Of a stretch of DNA of 64,000 nucleotides, positions 1 through 11,800 are shown in pieces. The translations under genes were made by a program, and so were the position numbers. Source of the stretch: Chrysomallon squamiferum (taxonomy: Eukaryota; Mollusca; Gastropoda; Neomphalida; Peltospiridae); assembly GCA_012295275.1 (NCBI GenBank), contig CM022671.1, positions 11,775,678 through 11,839,677 on the forward strand, read 5' to 3'. How positions within the stretch are numbered: position 1 is the stretch's first letter; every line of letters begins with the position of its first letter. Below the pieces are notes generated by a model that ran no database searches, was not told the origin of the DNA, and saw nothing but the letters and a program-made list of their open reading frames with translations.

Positions 1-135
1 GCTTTGTTTGTTGAGCTCCCTCAGCTTTTCTGTGTGTGTGATTTCAAAACAAAGAAAATATTTTGTAGATGATTTACAAATTGAACAATAATATCAATAA
101 TAATAATAATAATAACAACAACAATAATAATAATA

Positions 136-173
<38 letters not shown>

Positions 174-1117
174 AATGATGATGATGAAAATAATAATAAT
201 AACAATAATACAGATGTTTGTTTCATAATTATCATTCATTTTTTTTAAATTTAAAATCAAAAAGCTAATTTTATTTACTTATTATTTATATATTTAGTTA
301 TAATTTTATTATTTTGATTTTAGTATATATTATTTACGTGAGAAATGTCTTTTTTTTTCTCTCTATAATAACTGTTTTTGTCGTTGGTGGTCCTTTTTTT
401 TTCATTATTATTATTATTATTATTATTATTTTTTTTTTTTTTCAGTAATTCGTTAATTTTTATTCATTTTTATTAGGATAATACTTGTTTTTAAAACTAT
501 TATTGTTTTTAATTATTGATGTCCTTTCGTTTTTGTTTGGATTGGAGGAGGAAGTTGGGGTGAATGTTTTCTTTTAATCATGTTTTGGACGATTTTAATT
601 ATTTTTGTTTACTATATTTAATTTCGATCAACTGAATTGCCCTATATATCAGATGTAATAAATATATAATCTAACTTCTTATTAATTACAAGATTTTGTT
701 CTCACATTAGTGTGAACGATTATAAATATAATTTGAAACTGATCCTTAAATAAAACAAATTTGCATGTGTTTATAATGTATATCTCACAATATCCGTAAC
801 ACAAAGACGTTCTGCTTTAAACTGAGAGCTTTTCTTAAACCACTTGACGTAGAAATCCAGACATTTGTTTACTTTTCTTCTCTTTTTGTTTTAATCCTTA
901 ACTTAGGACCACAGTCACGTTACACGCGCCAACCGCAAATTCCACTTTTTAAATAAAGTTTCCATTCTCTGAACTGGTTCATTTAGTGCTGGATGTTTAG
1001 AACTCTGACATTTTCTTTTTGTAGCTGGATGTAAATAATCTATCTGCAGACTTTTTACTGAATGTAGTTATGCTGACAGCTGATTTAACGTGTGTTTTAT
1101 TCCCGTATTAAAGTAAG

Positions 1118-1120
<3 letters not shown>

Positions 1121-1200
<80 letters not shown>
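1121..1200 (+). repeat. (CT)40 microsatellite
   Basis: An uninterrupted 80-bp CT/GA dinucleotide run. It creates long open frames on both strands (Ser-Leu repeats and Arg-Glu repeats) that are not genes. Confidence 0.97.
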
Positions 1201-1203
<3 letters not shown>

Positions 1204-2074
1204 TCTCTTTTTCTTTCTCTTCACAGGTAGTACTTAATATTGCTAGTAGTGGTTGCAGTTGTAGTAATAGTAATAATAGTTGTAGCAGTAGTAGTTTAGT
1301 AGTAGTAATCGTTGTAATAGTAGTAGCAGTGACAGTACTGCAGTTTAGTGGCAGTAATCTTAATAAGGCCAGTAGTAGCAATACTTTAATAAAAGCTATG
1401 AATACATATGTAATATAAATCAAGCTTATTAAAATATTAATTTAGATTTATTAAATAAAATAAAAACACGAGAATAAATAAGTAAATAAATAAATAAATA
1501 TTAATAAAAAATATCTAAATTATTATTCATTTTATCTGACCGCTCTCTGACTCACTGATATAGGTCATATAACACACAACGTTTTTCTGTACGTAATCAT
1601 ACATAATCCATGTATACGTAATTATAAATGAGACTGATAGTCTGTGAATTTTGACACCCAGTTTAAGTGAACTGTATAAAGTGGTGTTCACATATTTGGT
1701 GAAAAAGTGATTTGTAATTTGTAACTTGCGTCTCTGTTTCTTCTTTCTGTTACAAGTCATAAACATTTATGATGGTTATTTAATGAATACATTCACACAC
1801 TTGTAACTCAAAAACGTGTAACCATGGTTTCAAAACTGGATTCGCTTGGTATGAAAAGACTATGTAATAGTCAACGATTAAAGGGTACTAATATTTCTTG
1901 ATGTGTGAAATAAAAAGAACATGAAAGAATTAAGAAAAATGTTATAAAAAGAACAGTGTTAGAACTGTAAATAATTTTAAAACTGTCTTTCATTTTCACT
2001 TTGGGCTATTTTTGTAAAACGGAAAATAACAATAATAACAGCTCTTCCTATAATTAGTACTACTACTACTACTG

Positions 2075-2105
<31 letters not shown>

Positions 2106-2855
2106 GGCTATTAATAATAATAATACTCACCATTACTAGCCTACAACCAGCAGAATAATTTTTTTTTTAAAACCCAGCAATATAACAATAACAACAACAA
2201 CAATAATAATAATAATAACAAAATTAACGTCACATACGTTTTAAAATGTTTCTTGTGCGTTTATTTGTTTGTGAGTTCTGTCACGTACGCAAAAATCATT
2301 TTATTGTCTATTTGACAAACGACCAATGGCAGGACCACATAATGAAACATATTTTATTTGTTAAGCACATGTAAATAACCACACCAAAGCGAGTTCCGTT
2401 TTGTACCTTTGGAATTTTGTCCCTGATCACATGAATGTTAATCGGATGAGTAAACTGATACAATGAGCAATACTCTGAAATATCGAGAAAACACACAACA
2501 GTGTTATTATTATTATTTATTTATTTGTTTTTATTTTTTTATTTACTTATTTATTTTATTATTATTATTATTATTATTATTTTAATTATTATAATACGCC
2601 GTTCTGTTATAAATTATCATGATAAATCATTTTTAATTTTGATACGTGCTGTAGTTCATCTCAGAGGGATTGGTCAAAAGTAAAAACTGGAAATAAATCT
2701 AACACACGTGACTGTTACAAAGATGACTGTACACATCTAACTGTAAAATGGACTTCAGAGTATGTTTAATTATTATGAATTTCAGCCATGCAAATTTTCA
2801 CGTAATTTTGTAATTAATATAGATTTTAAAACCCTGCATAAAGTTATGGTTATTT

Positions 2856-2856
<1 letters not shown>

Positions 2857-2901
<45 letters not shown>
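2857..2901 (+). repeat. (AC)n microsatellite
   Basis: Perfect CA/TG run of about 45 bp upstream of the BCR-like gene. Similar runs occur at 14973-15003, 17992-18037 (GT), 22867-22912 and 55596-55642. Confidence 0.95.
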
Positions 2902-2905
<4 letters not shown>

Positions 2906-3454
2906 GCTGTTCATATACATGCAATAAAAATCAGATTTGCTAAAATATTAATTTATAGTAATTAAATAAAGAAAGCGTGGGAAAAAATAAACAAATAAAT
3001 AAATAAATACATATACAGACATATACAGACATATATACACATAATTATACATACATACACGTACACACACGTACACACACATACACACATACATACAGAG
3101 ATAATAATATTACAGCTGAAAAGGTCCGAACAGCGGGAGAGTATGTTCGTGTTTCCTGACCGCCTAAATTGTGGTTTGAACCACACACTCACTACGTAGC
3201 GCTGTTTGTATTAAAACTATAAGTATTTATGTTATTTATGTAATCAGTTGTTAAACCCACAGAGAAATGCCACATACTGAAATAAATGATAAACCAAGGA
3301 TATGTTTTTATATCTTTTATTATACACTGCACGTACTAGCTGTAAGTACTGTTTGAGTAAAAATTACATAGTTTATTTTTGAACTTTTCCCGTTTGTAAT
3401 AAAATTGTAATTTTGACTCTTTTTTTTTTCATCTTCTTTATTTTTATAAGACTA

Positions 3455-3508
<54 letters not shown>

Positions 3509-3706
3509 TTGTTGAGTTTGAATTTGTTTTAAGAAAGACCAAGATCAAAAAATATTTATTTATTTATTTATTTATTTTTGCTATTGTTGTTTTGTTTTGT
3601 TTCTTTTCTTCTTCTTCTTTTTTTTTTTTTTTTTTAAACTGCCTTTTCTTTCTTGTTTATTTATTTTTACACTGTTATAATAACGATCAGATGTCTCTGT
3701 TTTTAG

Positions 3707-3899
3707 GCGGGAATTCCAGCGTCCACGTCATAGAAACAGCGAGGAAACACCATCACCTCGTCACATGGCGTCCGCGGTTAGCGTTACAACAATGGAGTAC
3801 TGTCAAGCATGTTTACACAGATAATGTGAATATTAAAGCTGTAGTTGTTCACAAAAGGAAAATCACTGGTCATACTGATTTCAAGAAAGGAGTATATAA
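3707..3899 (+). promoter_or_regulatory. BCR-like 5' leader with upstream ORF
   Basis: About 190 bp of CpG-bearing sequence that stands out from the AT-rich flank. It follows a T-rich stretch ending in AG at 3705-3706, so it may start as a spliced 5' UTR exon. An upstream ATG at 3765 opens a 19-codon ORF that stops at 3822-3824, 75 bp before the main start, and could lower main-ORF translation. The chosen start at 3900 has A at -3 and G at +4 and gives an N-terminus alignable with vertebrate BCR. A TATATAA string just before the ATG is too close to act as a core promoter for this start. Confidence 0.5.
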
Positions 3900-5826
3900 A
3901 TGGAACTGACACGAATATTCAACGATCGCTGGTGTTCACAATTTCCCGGAACCCCGCCTCCTGATGTGTTAGCGGAACTCGGACCTGACTGTCATGTCAA
4001 AACTCATCCGACTTCAGTCGTTAACACAATAAAACGCGCCATCGAGGAGAGTGAAAGGAAAATTAGCACTTTACGAGATCAGCTGACAAAGGAATTGTTT
4101 ATTAAAGATACCTTAGAAACATATGCTAAGGAACTAAACAAACAAAACAATAGTGTTGCTAAACTGTTTTTTGAAAGTAGTGATTTGTGTAATGTTCGGT
4201 CTGTTACGAACGAGGAAAGTGGCTTTGAGCAGTTTAAAGCTGAACTGACCGATGTGTGTGCCATTGAGAATAACAGTGTGTTTGCGAAACACAGGGGTTC
4301 TCTGAAACATGTTGAACTGAAAGACGGTGAATTGTGTGGTCCTCACTACGATAAAGTTTGGATAGACGGGTGTCGGACAGGAGGCGATAACTCTGACAAA
4401 CCAAAACACCTGACAAAGGTAAATTGCTTCAAGAACAATAAATCAATATTACAGATGGATTCAGAATCAAACAAAGAAAACGGTAAAGAAATGGAGATTA
4501 ACAAGGAATATGAACAAGTACTTGTTATTCCATCATCAGTTTTAGACCCAAATGTGTTTGAGGTTTCAGCAGACAACAACTGTTTGAAAGTATTGGATAA
4601 TAACAGTGACAAACACAGTGAAGTGACAAGTGCACCAAGTCGACCTGGACCCGCTGTCCCCAAAAAGCCACCAAAACCTTTACCACATCCAAGAAGGAAA
4701 GCCTTTGCCACATCAAGCCTGCCTGTACAGCAGACCTGTCACAGTGACGTATTAGCAGCAAAAGCTCAAACGTATCCTAAAAGCACTCCGTCATCTCGCC
4801 ACTGGTCGTTTGAACCCAGCGCAGGTGACAGCGCTGTGCTAGCAGCATGTGCAAGTTTAAATAGAGGGTGTGGTGTTGCAGGTTCAATAGATGATTGTAA
4901 ATACAAAGATGACTGCCTGCCTCATGCTACTGACACACAGTCACTTACAGAAGAAGGGGACACTTTGTTTGTGTCAAACGGTAATTCTCAACTGTCTGCT
5001 TCACAAAGTGAATGCACAATGAGAAAGTTTCATCGAAACAAAAGTGACAAGAAACAAAATGGTGATGGAGTTGAATTTCCTTGTGTTCAGGGAACTTATA
5101 GGAAAATCGGCAGTAGTGAGGTAATAGTGGATGAGTGTGTTAACCAGGATAAAGCTGACAGGATGTTTCCCTGTTCAGCTGATATGAAAGAATACGAAGA
5201 AGATTGTGTTGATGGAAATTTGTTGTTAGTATATGGTGACCAGAACACAGCCAGTGAGTGCATACAAAACAATACATGTTCATCTTTACTAGACAATGTT
5301 TTGTTTTTTAAGGAGGATGAAGTAGAGGAGAGAGCTAAACCCTCTGTGTGTGTCTATGAGATGGAGGATAAACCAGTCATGAGAAATGTGAGCAAAAATG
5401 TAGAAGAGAAATTTCTTGATGAGGATCAAGTTGATGGTGAGTTTGAAACAAATGAGGAGACTTTTGAAAAAAACCACTCACGAGTTCCAAGTTATGAAAA
5501 CTGGACGATTGACCGATGTGTTACACTTCCACGTTTTGATGATTCTAATGAAAGTGAGGCTGGAGATGACGTGTACGACAATGTGAACGTTCAAGATTCT
5601 CCTCTGTCAACTGTACACAAATATAATTCTTACAAAGGAAGCAAGGATTCTGGTTTGTGTGATGACCTGTCAGTGAGCGAGACACAGGCTGGAGGGGACA
5701 GTGCAACTGCACGTCATGTTCGTTATTCTGAATTCCCACCCCCACCCCAGTTACTCCTGAGAGACAACTCAGATGACAGTTCAGATTCTGATGACAGTGA
5801 GAGTAACAAACAGAGTGACAGTGGAT
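3900..5826 (+). CDS. BCR: BCR exon 1: oligomerisation-like N-terminus and disordered linker
   Basis: A single 1.9-kb exon encodes residues 1-642, like the outsized first coding exon of vertebrate BCR. The start ([20 protein letters not shown]) parallels human BCR (F..W..QFP..PP), and the next ~60 residues form a heptad-like helix, which is the oligomerisation region in vertebrates. The rest is low-complexity and acidic. Residues about 246-268 are proline- and lysine-rich with PxxP motifs suited to SH3 binding. Tyr559 lies in DVYDNVNV, a YxNx motif of GRB2 SH2 type. FPPPPQ occurs near 615. The exon ends in a Ser/Asp-rich tail. The donor GTAAGT at 5827 leaves phase 1. The vertebrate exon-1 region has a reported atypical kinase activity; I see no kinase motifs here. 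Confidence 0.93.
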
Positions 5827-8800
5827 GTAAGTAATATATATACTTCATAATACTGCAAAGATATATACTACATTACAGTTATATATAATTTCCACACAAA
5901 CATACATAAATATATTTTATCAAAGTACAAAGTTATTTACTTTAGAACATATAAAAAATATATATTTTATATTTATGTTTTACTAGTATTTACTATAAAT
6001 AATGACGAAGAAAAAATGTGTCAGAAATTAATTATTCAAATGTGTATGAGTCAGTGTTGGGTCATAGATGTTCGTGTGTTTAGTAGCTGACTGTAGGGCT
6101 ATATATATTCAACTTTACTCAGGTAATCTGAGTGTGCCTATCAGGTCAACAAGCTAATTAACACAGAAACTAATCAATCATATACACCTGACAGGTGTTT
6201 CTATTTTAATTAACTCATCCCTTACATGTAATATGATATTCTGAAGTTTCCAGTTTAATCACATTTTCATTAGCATCTGTTTAACACATACACATGTGAA
6301 TACAAATACAAATACATGTACACGTACACAGTCATATTTAGTTACATACAAGCACACATAAATATACATACATGCAGATATCTTATATTCTTACATATAC
6401 ATAAAATGCAAACTCATGATCACATGAATATTGTATACACACATACCCATAGAAACAATTACATATATATGTGTGTCTGTGTCTGTGTTTTGTGCGTGTT
6501 ATAAAATATGCATATGAACATGAATTTGTTTGTATATGTATATGAGAGTAGATAAGATATCTGTCTGTCTATCTGTATGTATATATGTATGTGTGCACAC
6601 ACACACACACACACACACAGATTTCTGAATATGAAAACTAAGTTTGCAAACACTAGAGGTGACTATTAAGAAACTTCATCTTGGGGTGTTTTTGTTGCTA
6701 GCTAATAATAATGTAAACATGATGTTAATGTTTATATACGTCAGATGTGTCATTGTTGTAATGGCTGGCGAGGAATGTCATTAAAAGGCACATTACTTTA
6801 ATGAACATCAATATTTTCAAACAGCTGTGAGCTCACAGTTTGACTAGTTACACATACACCTTGAGTTTTTTTATTAACTTATTCAAATATTATTTATTGT
6901 TGTTTTTGAAAAATATATTGAAATACATATATATATATGATTATAAAAAATATAATAATTCACAGTAATTACTTCAGTTAACATTCTAGACAAAAATAAC
7001 ATCACAACAATGATAAAAAATAATAAATAACAAATTGTTTCTTGAGAAATTTTAAAGTTCCCTGAGTAATATTTAAATCAAATGCAGTAATAATATTCAC
7101 CTGAATGATTAATTCTGAACTTCAAAGAGAAATGATACCATTGCAACCATGTATTTATTATGTTTGTTATGTCACAATATTTAAACAGTGGAAGATATGT
7201 TTATAAATTCATATTTTATAGCTGGTGTGTGTATTATATGCATGTTTATCTGAATATGCGCATCTACATTTGTGTTTATATGTATGTATGTATTTATGTG
7301 TATGTATGTTTGTGTATGTATTGTGTATGTGTGTATAAACCTGTGAATGTAAATATGTAGGCATATATATATATATGTGTAGGTATGTATGTTTATTTGT
7401 ACTGATATATATATATATATATGCGTGTATGAATATGTTTTCAATGTATATGTGTATGCTTATATATGTTTTTTTAGATATACAAGTTTTATATAACCTA
7501 GGCATCTATGTGTTTTTGTTATTAAATACACAGTTTAGTTATGTAGATAAACGCTGTGTTTTACAAAGTGGTTGCTGAGTAAAGAAAGGTGAGCTGGCAG
7601 ACATTCAAGGCTTGCTTTCATTTTAATCATGTGTCCTTGGGCAAGTGTCACAAATGTTTACTTCATTCAGCAGTAGGATTTCAGCCTCCATCTTCTCTTC
7701 CTACTTGTCATACAGGCAAATATCTGGTGCTTTAACCTTATTTAATCAGATATTCAGTACATCATTTTATGATCAGGATGGTAAAGGAAAATTAACAGAT
7801 ATATTACTATAAATACCTACTAATATGTATTATCATAATTTTCTATTTATTAATTTATTAATATTGATATGCAAGTTATTATTTATAATCCTCATCATTA
7901 TTATATTCTGTTTCTACTGCTACTACTATTACTACTAAACTGAAAATAAAAGCAAAACTTTTAATAAATTACTGCAATAAAAACTGGTCTTTAAAAGAAC
8001 TAAAATTTAATCCTTTGGTCAAACAGACTTTGTTTTTGAAGTGTACATGACTGAATTGTTTGTGTGTGAAACAGGGTCATTAACAGGAGCCTTTCATTGA
8101 TTTCCAGCTGTTAATTTCAAACATTTACACAGCAAATTACAGACATCAGTTTAAACCTGATGCATCATTTTTAAGTAGAATTCTTTGCATGAATTAACCT
8201 TTACATTCTGACATAGTGAATGATAATTTGGAATGTGAAAGTATGTAAACAGAAACATCTCAGTCTTTGATTTTTGTTGGTAAACATGATGTACATGAAA
8301 ACCTTTCATGTGTCATTTCCTTTAAATATGTACTTTTCTTGAGCTCTGTGGCCTGAAATACCTGAAACCTTCAAATACATTTTGTACGTGTATTTTATAA
8401 ACAAAATAAAGATATACTGATAATGACACACTAATGTCTTGTTAAAATTTCTATTCTTTAATAATATGTTAAATTAATAACATATTATTGTACAGTAATA
8501 AATATATTTCTATCCATTTACATATAAGTTTTATGTATATCAGCATGTGTTTCTGTGAATGTTAATGTGCCATTTTGTTGTGAGTATATCTATGTATGTG
8601 TATATAGGTATGTATATATATATACTGTGTACTTTATGTTAAGTGAACTTGTAAAAAACATGTGTAATAACAAATTATAATATTCAGTATTGTTTAAAAA
8701 CAATATAGATGCATGTGCTTATCTAATTACAAGTTTATAAACTTGATACTGTGTTTAAATCCTCATGATACCAGATAAGTATTTAATATACAAACTAAAT

Positions 8801-11800
8801 CCAGTAAACATGATGTGTAATCACATTCACTGTTACACAAGTATGACAAACAATACATCTTCATTTTGATTAAACTCAGTTTGTTTTATGAATAAACAGA
8901 TACAAGATGTCAGTAATAATAGTTTTTGAATCTCTTATATACACAGAATCATTACATACAACAACAGTGTTATCTTCTTTAAAATGACTTTATTTTGTAA
9001 TTATAAAAATAGTTATTGTGCTGAAATTATTAATTGTTTTATTAAATGTTTAAATATTAAATATTAAGCTTTTAAAAAGATAATGTACAAAGTTAGATAA
9101 TAAAGAAAAGTAAGTAGTTAAGATTTTGTCTGTAGTAATCTTTCATGAAACAACAATGACAGAGGGTTTAATTATTGTTGTTACTTATTTTATTTATTTA
9201 TTGTTTATATGTACACATACACACACATGCATCATTTACAATTTTTAGCTTGTTAAAAAAACCCTGCTGATAAGATACTTTGTACTGGTATTTATAAAGA
9301 CACTGTTGACAGGTCATGTGAAAAACCAGAGAAGACCACAAGAAAACTACAAGATGACACATTCATTATCAGTGATGCATTATCATTTCTGTGTGATTCA
9401 TATTTTTTGTATCACTTACTCAAACTTCCTTATTTCTTCTTTTATTTTTTTATAATTTATTTAATTTATTTTTTTAACTTTTAAAAAAAAATGATTTTAA
9501 TTTTTTTTTTTTTAACTGTGTTATATTTGTGAGATTATTATTATATTGGTTTTGGGAGGGTTTTAATTTTTTTTTTTTTGGATTGTTGAACTTCTAAGTG
9601 AAAGTGTGAAAACTTATTAAAAGACTGAACTCACTCAGTATAAAACAAATAAATATAATTATTTGGATGTTCTATGAACCTGACAGTCTTCCTCCAACTA
9701 CAACCAGGAAACTCATTTAGATTAACTACCAAGATAACCTTTCAACTGCAAACACATCATTTCATAATCACTATTTACAAGCTGTGGAAAACAGCTTTCC
9801 TCTTCTATAACTGTCAGTCGATTGTATTTTATTTATTACACTCTATTTCATTATGCATCCTGTTTTTTGTCCAGGTTTTGAGGTGCACTCAGAGGGAACT
9901 TTACATGTCATCTTTATTATTATAATATATAGCTTTCACTAAGAAACTGCACATTGTTAAAAGAAAAAAACCATGAATGCTCTAAAAATTAACATTTCAG
10001 ATTTTTTAATTTATCCCATCTAAATGCGTATCATCATCTAGATCCTTTCACTTTGATTAATTTGGCATAAAAACTGTTTTTGAAGTAGCAGTAGAAGTGA
10101 AGTTATGAATTTTCAAAGATTTTAATGAGTTTTTTGTCCAGTGCAGATGAATGATTTTACAAAATTTGGCTTCACGTGTCAGTGTAAAGAGTAAAAAAAA
10201 AAGTTAGACTGGTATGTAGTACTGTGTGGTAATATGTAGTACTATGTTATGAAATAAACTTTGTCAGTGACAATCTTGTTTCAGGAGAAACCCTAAAAAA
10301 CCTAGTTTTCTTCAAAATAGCAAGTGTATGCAAATGGCACTAAAAAATTAATAACTTTGAAATTAAAACTGAAATCATGATTAAAAATATCTTCATTTCT
10401 AGTTAGTTGTGAACCTTGTAATTTCCAATATTACTTTTGAATATCTAATAATATTTACTCTAAAAACTACTTCATCATAAAGATCTATCACTAGACTTGT
10501 TTTTTATTTCAAGGCCACATACCATGTGTTCTAATAATATTTTTCTGTTTTAGTTTTTGTTATTTTTTTTGGCAAAATATTTTATGTATATATGTTTATA
10601 GCATGGACTATATTTTTATTACAGAAATGTTTTATTTATTTATACATAGCCTTGCATAAGTATTCTTTTAATTTTAGAACAAAATTTTTAAAACTGTTTT
10701 ATTCTTTTTGAACCTACATCTTTCACAAACTATCATCAACTTGTAACTGCATTTCCTAATGTTTCAGTAATTTTCTTCTGGTTTTCTTCTTCTTTTTTTT
10801 TGTGAACCATTAATTGGTTTTAGAAGAATGGAATTCAAAGTAGAATTAATTTTAGTCTGAAATTACTAAATGATTTTTTTCCAAAATTTATGTCAAAGGT
10901 TTATCAATGTCTTTGGGAGTAAAAAAAAAAAAAAATAATAATAATAATAAAAAAATAAAAAATAAAATAAAATAAGCAGGTGACATTGCCAACTTGCATT
11001 CAAATATATGTCTTATATGTGTAAGTGTATTTCAGATCTGATAATGGATAACATTCAAATATCTGTCTTATATGTGTAAGTGTATTTCAGATCTGAACAT
11101 TCAAATATCTGTCTTATATGTGTAAGAGTATTTCAGATCTGATAATGGATAACATTCAAATATATGTCTTATATGTGTAAGTTTATTTCAGATCTGATGA
11201 TGGATAACATTCAAATATCTGTCTTATATGTGTAAGTGTATTTCAGATCTGATGATGGATAACATTCAAATATCTGTCTTATATGTGTAAGTGTATTTCA
11301 GATCTGATAATGGATAACATTCAAATATCTGTCTTATATGTATAAGTGTATTTCAGATCTGATAATGGATAACATTCAAATATCTGTCTTATATGTGTAA
11401 GTGTATTTCAGATCTGATAATGGATAACATTCAAATTTATTTTTGCTTCCTCAATTTCAGCTAGGTAATTCTTTGCCATATTTAGAAACACTATTCATTT
11501 ATTCACTGAATATTTATTTATTATTCTGTTGATTTTCTAAATAAGCTGTAGCTTTGTCGGTTTGAATTGATACATGCAGTAAAGACTTGTAATTATTTAT
11601 AGAGATGGTGTCACAGTTTGATTAAAGAGAACATCAAAATGGTGCTATTTACATGTGTACATCCTAGCAGGTCAGGTGAAGTGTCTGTGTCAGGTATCAA
11701 AGTAGATTTAGTGTGTGGGTGGCTTAATCATTCGAGTTTACTATTTTTTAATTAAAATTATATTTACTAATTTTAGTCTCCAGTTTACTTATAAAATTTT

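Larger units (their letters stand above)
1..3706. other. Upstream non-coding region, simple-repeat rich
   Basis: No exon with a supported protein match was found on either strand. The stretch holds AAT/GAT trinucleotide runs (about 90-190), a (CT)40 run, TAC triplets (about 2060-2105), AAC/AAT and TTA runs (about 2180-2220, 2555-2585, 3462-3508), an (AC)n run at 2857-2901 and ATTT runs. Open frames here encode only repeat peptides (Leu-Ser, Arg-Glu, Ile or Asn runs). The promoter of the BCR-like gene should lie in the last part, but I see no convincing core element. Confidence 0.7.

Noticed and set aside
1092-1423. Open frames on both strands through the CT run
   Set aside because: Translations are Ser-Leu and Arg-Glu dipeptide repeats made by the microsatellite; no flanking conserved code.
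3120-3195. tRNA or tRNA-SINE head suggested by GTGGTTTGAACCAC
   Set aside because: A B-box-like string without a matching A box, stem pairing or SINE body.
3893-3899. TATATAA as a TATA box for BCR
   Set aside because: It touches the start codon; transcription from it would begin inside the coding region and lose the conserved N-terminus.
4079-5745. Minus-strand open frames opposite BCR exon 1
   Set aside because: Shadows of the coding strand; no independent domain, start context or splice support.
6316-7578. Several short open frames rich in Tyr, Ile, His and Cys
   Set aside because: All lie in AC/AT/GTAT repeats inside BCR intron 1 and appear on both strands at once.
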